64,000 nt of DNA from Watersipora subatra. Its lineage: Eukaryota; Bryozoa; Gymnolaemata; Cheilostomatida; Watersiporidae. Location: positions 7,182,369-7,246,368 of the forward strand of contig NC_088711.1 in the NCBI RefSeq assembly GCF_963576615.1, in the 5' to 3' direction. The notes beneath the pieces are model-generated. The model was not told the origin of the DNA. It was given only the letters and a program-made list of their open reading frames with translations, and did not search any database. This document shows positions 33,701 to 43,800 of this stretch, one piece after another. Each line of letters opens with the position of its first letter. Position 1 is the stretch's first letter. Position numbers and translations under genes: made by a program.

Positions 33701-36700
33701 TTTACCAATCACAGACCGCTCCTAGCAATTCTCTCCACAAATATTGGCCACCATATATAAATACATATGCATGTCTAAATGTAGATATAGACTGTACAGT
33801 CGTTTGTTTGTCTCTTATTATAGCAACAATCACCATCATACTAGATTTGAACTTTTGACTTTCAAATCCCTAGTCTACTAACAAACGCACCTAACCACAA
33901 GGCTAAGCCGTTCTTACCATTCCCATCACTATTACCATAAACTGTATATCCTTTTCACGATTGTACAAGCTAAATGTGAACTTTTTATTATTAATTAAGA
34001 TTACCTTGTGCATTTGTTGTTTTTTTGAAATATTTTTCTAACCAAATTTTTTTACCATTACCCATTTTTTCAATTTGTAATTTTCAAATGTGCTGTTTCT
34101 ATTTCAAAAGTGCCATTAAACTCATATTTCTGGTTTTGGTAAATCTGTAAAAACTAAATGCTTTTTACGAACAAACCAACTGTATTATCTGGAATAAAAA
34201 TTGTCCCTAAATTTTCTCTGCATTCAATCAAACAAAAAAAGTCTGATATCTCATTTTTACGTTTGCACCAGAATTGAGAGGTACCTGTATTGTCCATCAA
34301 AACTTTGAATACAACGAGCTTCTGCTGCAACAGTAACCTTTTTGATACACACACACTTCCATTTACTCATTGTTTATTTTTTCTCTTAATTTGTTTGAAC
34401 TTTTATTCAAAAACACTTTTCTAATGTTATGAAGTTTGAAAGTTTTAATGGTAGACGTTGTATATGTTAAATAAAAAATGTTTTCTGCACAAATACCTTT
34501 TTATTACCCGAGCAACGCCGGGCATTCATTAGCATCATTAGCAGATATAAACAATAAGTATATTTGGGATTTGTCTCCCTTGCCTGCTCTGAGAGGCACT
34601 GGTGAGGCTTCGATAGCCAAAACAGTGCTGTCTGTAGCATGAGTATATATAAATATATATATACAAATAAAATATATATAGAAATATATATAAATGAAGT
34701 ATATATAAAATATACTATAATTTAAACATACAGAGGGAAAATTTGGACAATTTCTAACCAACCTAATCTATCTTTAAAAATATATATAAAAAAATACATA
34801 TATATATTTAATGTGTATCTCACTTTGTTCTAGATGACGACAGTCAACACTGTGCATACAACTATCCTAGATTTGTTCTCTGACAAGTTCAGGAAAGGCC
34901 ACAGACCAAAGATAGTTCTTGCCTGCGTCTGTTTTATAAGCTTCCTACTCGGATTAACTATGACTTGCAACGTGAGTAGATACGGCGTTCTCCTCACTGA
35001 CTCAACACTTTCACAACTATTGAACTGGATTTAAAAATTATCTTGCGAAACTGTTGGTAGATTTTATCAGAAAGTATCGATATTTTTCTATCATTTACGA
35101 TTGTTTTTGATTTTGAGATGATCTGACTGCCAGAATGTTTTAAGATTAAAATTGACAAAATTTGATCACGGTTAAAATACTCAGAAGAAAAAGGCATGCT
35201 CAGGCTTCCACAAAAATGAAGTCAGTAGTCGTGCCAACTGTTCATAAGTAATAAACATACGGTCTCATCGGTAGAGGGTATTTATATGTTTACACAACAT
35301 ACAGAGGAAAAAGTCGGACAATTTCTAATCAACCTAACATATCTTTAAATTATTTGAAACATCAATAGAATGTATCTGATGCTATATTTGTGAAGTTTTA
35401 TTTTAACAATTCAGAGCAAATACAAAATAAGATATATGTCAATAGAGACGCGTGACTGAATGCTATAGCCGATGTCATAACGAGAAGAACAAACAGGAAA
35501 CGCGACTACTGACATAATTTTAGAGAAGTTTGGGCTTCTTCTTCTTCTGAGGGTTTTAACTGTAATAAAGTTTTGTTAATTTAATCATGAAACATCCTGG
35601 CAGCCAGATCACCTCAAACATCAAAAACAATCGAAAATAATAAAAACATAAAAACATATCAATCCTTTCTGAAAAAATAAACTAAAGTTTTGTGCAAGTT
35701 CATCTTTGAAGATAAGCTTCACCTGTATTAGGATTTCCATTTTAATCATTCATGCGGACAAGAGCGGGTGGTACACTACCATACCCTCTACTTTTTGGTA
35801 GAGTAGAATGTGAAACCAGCCTATTTCTAATAGTTATCTCCCTCCTGAGGGTTGAATCTGTAGTCTTGATAATGCTCTCAATAAATCTGTAACTGTTTCC
35901 TTAGACTTAACGATGATGTATAAATAATCTGGTGCCTTCGCTCTCTATGCCAGTTTGTAAGCTGATCTCTAGTAGTTTGGAATTTTAATCGGATAGCTAA
36001 GATAAGCTGTAGTGAGTTCTGCTGGGCGCAGAAGGCAGCATCGTGATCTACCCAGGGTCAGCCTGCTTCTCTCACCTAAATAAACTTTCACATGCTTCTA
36101 AACAACCCATCATTTAATTATCTTGAATAATGTCCGCCTAAACCCATCAGATGCCATCAGTTCTCTCTGTGGATGATGTAAATTACGTATTTTGACAACT
36201 GTTTAAATTTTCATGGCCTGCATAACTTCCCATGGGGACCAAAAGAGTTTTTTGTCATTGACACCAGTGTTGCAAAAGTTAATTTGTTCATTATGACTTG
36301 TTTGATCTTGGAATTCCTTGCTGGCCATAACCTCGGTTTTACAGCGTTGGCAGCGTTAAACTCTGTTTACTGACCTCCTGTCGCAATGGGACCACTCGTT
36401 ACCGTATTTCAATAGCAAAGAGTTTTGCAAATAGCTGTCAGTATGCAATGCTGACCTACATTCCATTTGTATTGACAGTTTTTTAAGAATCCGGGTCAGT
36501 TTTGTGCCAATTTATTTTGGGAATGGAAAATGCCTTTGGATACTTGCAGCTAATAATAGAAACTCTCTGAAAGGACTCTAATGGCTTATTTATTGCTTGA
36601 AATTTCAGCTCTCTCACCCAGTCAGCCTTTTCTGTCTCATAGACCTTATCCTCAGCAACATATTTATAGTGATATATAATCATGTAGGCTACCGTATATA

Positions 36701-37842
36701 CACGTATATATATTATATTTACATATATATACTATATATACGTATAAAATAGCTGAAAGATACAGTAAGTGCAACTATTTTCAATAACTACTATATACAG
36801 TCAAACTCGGATAACTCGAACACTTGGTTAACTCGAACGGATTTGTTTGGTCAGTTCCCACGCAATAATAAATTGCTTTAAATAACTCGACCTTAACATC
36901 ATTAACTTGAACAATTTTTTGCCCAACGGCTACCGAGACAGTTGTTAATCACTTTAGAACATCACTTTATTCAAAGCCATAGAGATAAATATCAGTTTTT
37001 AGTAGCTCTCAGGCGGGGTTATTACCATCATCAGCAAAATATTTTCGTTAGCGACTTTTCTGAAGGTTTGCAAAAATCAAATGTTACCAAACATCCACTT
37101 TGCGATGGCCCTTTGCAAACAAGGAAAAGCGAGGTAACTTTCGGATAAACTCAGAGTAAAATCGGCAAAATTGATCTTGGTTAAAACGCTCAGGAAAAAA
37201 AGATGCCTTTTTTCTTAGTGTTTTAACCGCAATCATGTTTGGCCAATTTTAACATGAGGACATCCTGGCAGTCACATCACCTAAAACAACAAACAAATCT
37301 CAAGTGATAGAAAAATATTTATATTTTTTGATAAAAAGTTTTAAAAATTTGCATGAGAGGCCCTTTAACTTGCAACAAGCAATCTATGCTTTTGATTTAT
37401 ATATAGTTTGTATATGTACATGTATCTACTGATAAATACATGCACTTGTGACAGTGCTCTGATAACTTAAACGCTCTGATAACTCCCGTGAAGTTTGAGT
37501 TATCTGAGTTTGACTGTATATACGTAGATATGTATACGCATATATATATTATATATATAAATTATATATATATTATATATACACGTATATATGTTTCGCG
37601 CTTGCTGCTCGTCAGGCTGTGATGAGTCACAGCCTGACGAGCAGCAAGTGTGAAACGTATATAAGTATATACGTTGTATATATACGTATATATATACGTA
37701 TATATATATACATATATATGTTGTATATATATACATACATGCATATATATTTATATACGTATATATATATGTATATATATACGTTGTATATATATATGTA
37801 TATATACGTTGTATATATATATATGTATATATATACGTTGCA

Positions 37843-37883
<41 letters not shown>

Positions 37884-40800
37884 TGTCTATATCTTTAATG
37901 AAAAGATGCTTTTTGCTAGATAATTGGTTGTTGGTGTGTTGTAGGGTGGCATGTACATGCTAGATAATTGGTTGTTGATGTGTAGTAGGGTGGCATGTAC
38001 ACGCTAGATAATTGGTTGTTGATGTGTTGTAGGGTGGCATGTACATGCTAGATAATTGGTTGTTGATGTGTTGTAGGGTGGCATGTACATGCTAGATAAT
38101 TGGTTGTTGATGTGTTGTAGGGTGGCATGTACATGCTAGATAATTGGTTGTTGATGTGTTGTAGGGTGGCATGTACATGCTAGATAATTGGTTGTTGTTG
38201 TGTTGTAGGGTGGCATGTACACGCTAGATAATTGGTTGTTGATGTGTTGTAGGGTGGCATGTACACGTTAGATAATTGGTTGTTGATGTGTTGTAGGGTG
38301 GCATGTACATGCTAGATAATTGGTTGTTGATGTGTTGTAGGGTGGCATGTACACGTTAGATAATTGGTTGTTGATGTGTTGTAGGGTGGCATGTACATGC
38401 TAGATAATTGGTTGTTGTTGTGTTGTAGGGTGGCATGTACATGCTAGATAATTGGTTGTTGATGTGTTGTAGGGTGGCATGTACACGCTAGATAATTGGT
38501 TGTTGATGTGTTGTAGGGTGGCATGTACATGCTAGATAATTGGTTGTTGATGTGTTGTAGGGTGGCATGTACATGCTAGATAATTGGTTGTTGTTGTGTT
38601 GTAGGGTGGCATGTACATGCTAGATAATTGGTTGTTGATGTGTTGTAGGGTGGCATGTACATGCTAGATAATTGGTTGTTGTTGTGTTGTAGGGTGGCAT
38701 GTACACGCTAGATAATTGGTTGTTGATGTGTTGTAGGGTGGCATGTACACGTTAGATAATTGGTTGTTGATGTGTTGTAGGGTGGCATGTACATGCTAGA
38801 TAATTGGTTGTTGATGTGTTGTAGGGTGGCATGTACACGCTAGATAATTGGTTGTTGATGTGTTGTAGGGTGGCATGTACATGCTAGATAATTGGTTGTT
38901 GATGTGTTGTAGGGTGGCATGTACATGCTAGATAATTGGTTGTTGTTGTGTTGTAGGGTGGCATGTACATGCTAGATAATTGGTTGTTGATGTGTTGTAG
39001 GGTGGCATGTACATGCTAGATAATTGGTTGTTGATGTGTTGTAGGGTGGCATGTACACGCTAGATAATTGGTTGTTGATGTGTTGTAGGGTGGCATGTAC
39101 ACGTTAGATAATTGGTTGTTGATGTGTTGTAGGGTAGCATGTACATGCTAGATAATTGGTTGTTGTTGTGTTGTAGGGTGGCATGTACATGCTAGATAAT
39201 TGGTTGTTGATGTGTTGTAGGGTAGCATGTACATGCTAGATAATTGGTTGTTGATGTGTTGTAGGGTGGCATGTACATGCTAGATAATTGGTTGTTGTTG
39301 TGTTGTAGGGTGGCATGTACATGCTAGATAATTGGTTGTTGTTGTGTTGTAGGGTGGCATGTACATGCTAGATAATTGGTTGTTGTTGTGTTGTAGGGTG
39401 GCATGTACGTGCTAGATAATTGTTGTTGATGTGTTGTAGGGTGGCATGTACATGCTAGATAATTGGTTGTTGGTGTGTTGTAGGGTGGCATGTACATGCT
39501 GCAGCTTATGGATACGTACGCAGCCACATACTCCGTCCTTGTTATTGGCCTCTGCGAGTGTGTCGCCATCGCCTGGATTTATGGTTCGTGTTTCGATACT
39601 CGTTGAAAGATATTCAAAATTTTGTTTAATTTACTAAATGAATGCAATCATACAACTGTGCTTTGAATGCCCATGCTTTGTAAAATTGAGTTTATATTAG
39701 GCAATTATTAGGCACGTGTAAGCACTTGTAAGCACTTGTCAAGCCTAAACTCAAATTAAAACCAAATCAACTAGAACCTCATTAATTCCATTAGCTGTGC
39801 TCATCATGATTGCCAGAGATCTGTTTGCGCTAAGTTTGACTGTCAATTTACCAATAGGAAATTATGGTTGTTCTCTAGTGATCACACAGTTTTCGTGTAC
39901 GTACATGTCAAGTACATGTCAGTACATGTCAGTACATGTCAAGACCTGCTTATTGTTTATCTTTACAACAGAACAAATATGCCAAGCATTAATTTTGTAT
40001 GATGAATTCTATCAACCAGCATATTTGTTGCTATTATGATTGATATCCGACAAACTACTGATGTAAACAACAAAATTGCTTGTCCATATACATGTATGTC
40101 GCATTTGTCTCCAACTTGACTGCAACAGTTACGCATTCAAGTCAAGTACTAGTTTTAACGCAAACCTACCTTTGCTTTTACATGTAAAAGAACACAGTCT
40201 ATACAATATCAACAGAAGTATGGCATCTTGTAGTAGATTACTATGTCTGTGAGATGATATAAGATTTTCCCAACATGCTGATCTAGTCCTGGCTGTGCGA
40301 GCAGCAACTCATTGAAAAATATAATAATAACAGTGTCCTTGAATAGTGCTAGAGAACTGAACATAAACTAGCAAAGAGCAGGAATGTGTCTTCAGAAAAT
40401 CATACAGCCCAGCTTCTAGCAATCCTTTTGTTTAATGGGTGTTATCACCATAAAGTAGTAGTAGCAGCAGTCAAATATAGAGTTGTTTGAAATAAAATCA
40501 TCAAGAGACCCTGACTAAGGCAAACTTATGAAATTAATATAGGTGAACATGGTTCTGACTTACAGCAACTGAACATTGAAAGCTCAAAAGAATACAGGCT
40601 GCTGTCTGTATTCCATATCCAAGAATCCATCTCTGATTGCTGCTTTGAATCGTCCGCAGTTATTTAATTATTCAGCAGATTTAATGGAATCTCATAACTT
40701 AATTGACGAGAGATGACAACTCCTGAGTGACAGTTTCCTGTTTGTTCTGCTAAAATAACACACAGAATCAAAGTATTTGTATAGCAATTTAGATGTGGTG

Positions 40801-43800
40801 AAAGTTGAGAATTTAATGAGCATTAAAATGGTAATCTGAGTGTTTCTAAATTTGAAAAAATTGACTTTTAATTGTAGGCTGGCAGCGATTTGGAGATGAC
40901 ATCAAGTTGATGCTCGGACGGAGTCCTGCTTTATGGTGGAGAGTGATGTGGCAGGGAGTTACTCCACTTCTCATGTTTGTAAGCTGAGCATGTTTATACA
41001 TTATATAGGTTTCCATATTACAAACACATAACATATTGCAACATTGAGTTGTCTTCTCAGAGTTGAACAACTCTACTCTTTGCACTATGAAAATCATTTG
41101 ATACTAAGATTTTTAAAGTGCAAATTTTAATGTTTTTCTCCCATTTTTACTTGGTCTGACTCACTCTGTTTTATGGTCATACATTGATGAGACACTTTCA
41201 CCCTGCCTCTGATGCTTGCGCTATTTTAATTTAACTCTCCTGACAAACATTCTTTGCACGAAAAACTAAAAATAAATAACATTTTTGTAAGCGGTAAGCA
41301 ATGATGTGTTCAATTCATTCTTCCATGGATAGCTGAGCTAAAATTTAATATAGAATTTCAAAGGCTAATGAGATGTATAATAGCATTGAAGTGTTTCATT
41401 GTTTTGTATCTTTATACAAACCATATCGAGCAAACCTATAAAATATGTTAAAAACCACTATTGACTAATAGCAGAGTACAGCACAAACTGTTGCATAAAA
41501 ATTTATTCAGCACAATTTTAAATTACCACAAAAAATTTTACCTCCAGTTAAGTTTACTATTTTATAAAATAGTGAGCAGGAAATAGAAAATTGACCTATA
41601 TCCCAATTTTTACAAATGCTTATCCCTTCGCTCTAGATTAGATCTAATTATTCAGCTTGTTAACCTGAACCCAGTGCATGTGCCAATACAAAGTATGACT
41701 TTACTTTGGCCATAGTTCTAGAAAACTAGATTTAATGTCATTTGTCGGATCCCTAGATTCAGCGGATTATAGTTTGGCAATTTTCCTTGCTAGAGATCAA
41801 TCACTAACGGAAAGTTCAATTTTACTCAACATGTAGAATATCAGTCATTAGTCATAAAGCTTTTTTTTTTATGGACAGTTGTGCTTTGCTTCAAGATAAA
41901 CCTTATACAACAATTTAGACATTTTTTTATAAACTCTAAACTTTTTGCTTTCACATTAAGACCTGCTAAGAGCGGTGGTGAAAATGTGTGACACGCGTCT
42001 ATTAATTATTGCTCAACTGACTTGCACAATCCTCTTAAAGAGTCTCATAGATTTTATATAATTGCTTGAGATTCTTCACTGAAAAAGTTTGACTTCATCA
42101 GACTTTGCCTTTTGTAGTTCATCCTAATCTTCACATTTGTTGACTTTGAGCCAACTAAATACGATGGAAAAGTTTTGAAGACTTGGGCTGATGTGCTTGG
42201 CTGGTGTTTATCTCTCTTCTGCATGTCACCCATTCTTGTTGTCGCTGTCTACACATTCGTTATAACAAAGAGAGCTAATCCTGAAGCAAGCATTCGTCAG
42301 GTTAGTGGCATTCAATAGTTATTACGTCTAGAACTATGGGTTGTAAGACTGTTATATATATTATATACATATATAATATATATTATATATTATATGCATG
42401 TATGTAATACTCATGCTACAGACAGTACTGTTTCAGCTATTTAAGCCTTATCGGTGCATCTCAGAGCTGGCAAGGGAAATAACTCTCATTGCCAATGAAG
42501 GTTGACTTTCTGCCATGAAACAACTACGCTGCCTCAAAAAAGCCAATGAGCGACACAAGAGTACTAATTACTTTATTAGCAATAGTTTCATATTGCAAAA
42601 CCATAATCATCAGATAAAATTGCTAACACTAAAACATCGCGTAATTTTTACATTGTATTTTATTATTGAGCACTTTTACACAAGAGACTGCAAACACTGC
42701 CTCTATTATATATATTTATTATATATGTTATATATATGTAATATATACATTTTATATGTAATATATATACACATGTATATGTCTATTATAGATATATTAT
42801 ATATGTAACATATATGATATATATAATCATGTATATGTTTATACATATAAAAAAGTACATCGTAAAACAGTTGTATATCTACTAAAAAGCGGGCAGTCAG
42901 GCAAACAGGCGAACTTACAAGCGCCCTCTGGCAGCAAGAGAAACTCTGACAACATCAAAACAGTTTGAGAGTTGATATGAGGGCATTGACTGTTCTGAAT
43001 CATTACAAAGCCTTCCAGCAGGGAGTCAGTGTTTTATGGATTTATTTCTTTAAATGGATTAGGGAGATCGTATTAGGATAGCTTCAAAAGTTTTACTACT
43101 TCAATTTCTCTCCCAAGATATTCTACATAAGATGGTTTCCTGAATGTACCTGTGTACCAGGGGACTCACTGGGTTGGCCAATGTACCTGTGTACCAGGGG
43201 ACTCACTGGGTTGGCCAATGTACCTGTGTACCAGGGGACTCACTGGGTTGGCCAACCAAGCTAGTTATTAGTCATCACCTGTTTCAAATAATGTATTTTT
43301 GCATTCGGAAGAAAATGCTAATGATGTGGTTTAGTAGCTTCCATGCTGGAGGTACTTTGTATAAACAGAGGGTGTCTATTACTTGCTTTTAAGCAAATGT
43401 TCTTTTAGCGTGAACAGAGTGGGCCAAATAGAGTTCTCACGCTGGAGGCTGGTAGTTTGAGTCTTGGTTGCTCCTAGTTTAGGCCAAAAGTCTTTTCTGA
43501 TTCTCAAAAGAAGTTGAGGATCTCTGCGATCAGAGACTTGATCAAGTAAATTAGAAATCTGTAGCGCCTTGACGACCTCATTACGCAAAACTTCACCGTA
43601 CAATAAACAACTAAAAAAACTCACTTTACATGAAATTTGAGAGTGCTAATCTGCCCTCAAAGCTGGTTCACACTGTGTCCCCATTTGTTAGGCTGTCCTC
43701 TGTACGTAAACTGATGACATTGCCAAGGTAATGTGGATATGTCAGGAAACACTTGCAGCTGTCAAGATTTATTGATATTTCACCGAGCATTCACAGTAGT

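Noticed and set aside
37500-37963. Tyr/Ile-rich frames on both strands
   Set aside because: Translations of a TATA-type microsatellite.
38000-39480. CRISPR-like array suggested by regular 44-bp spacing
   Set aside because: There are no unique spacers: the whole unit repeats, in an animal intron, and it copies the adjoining exon boundary.
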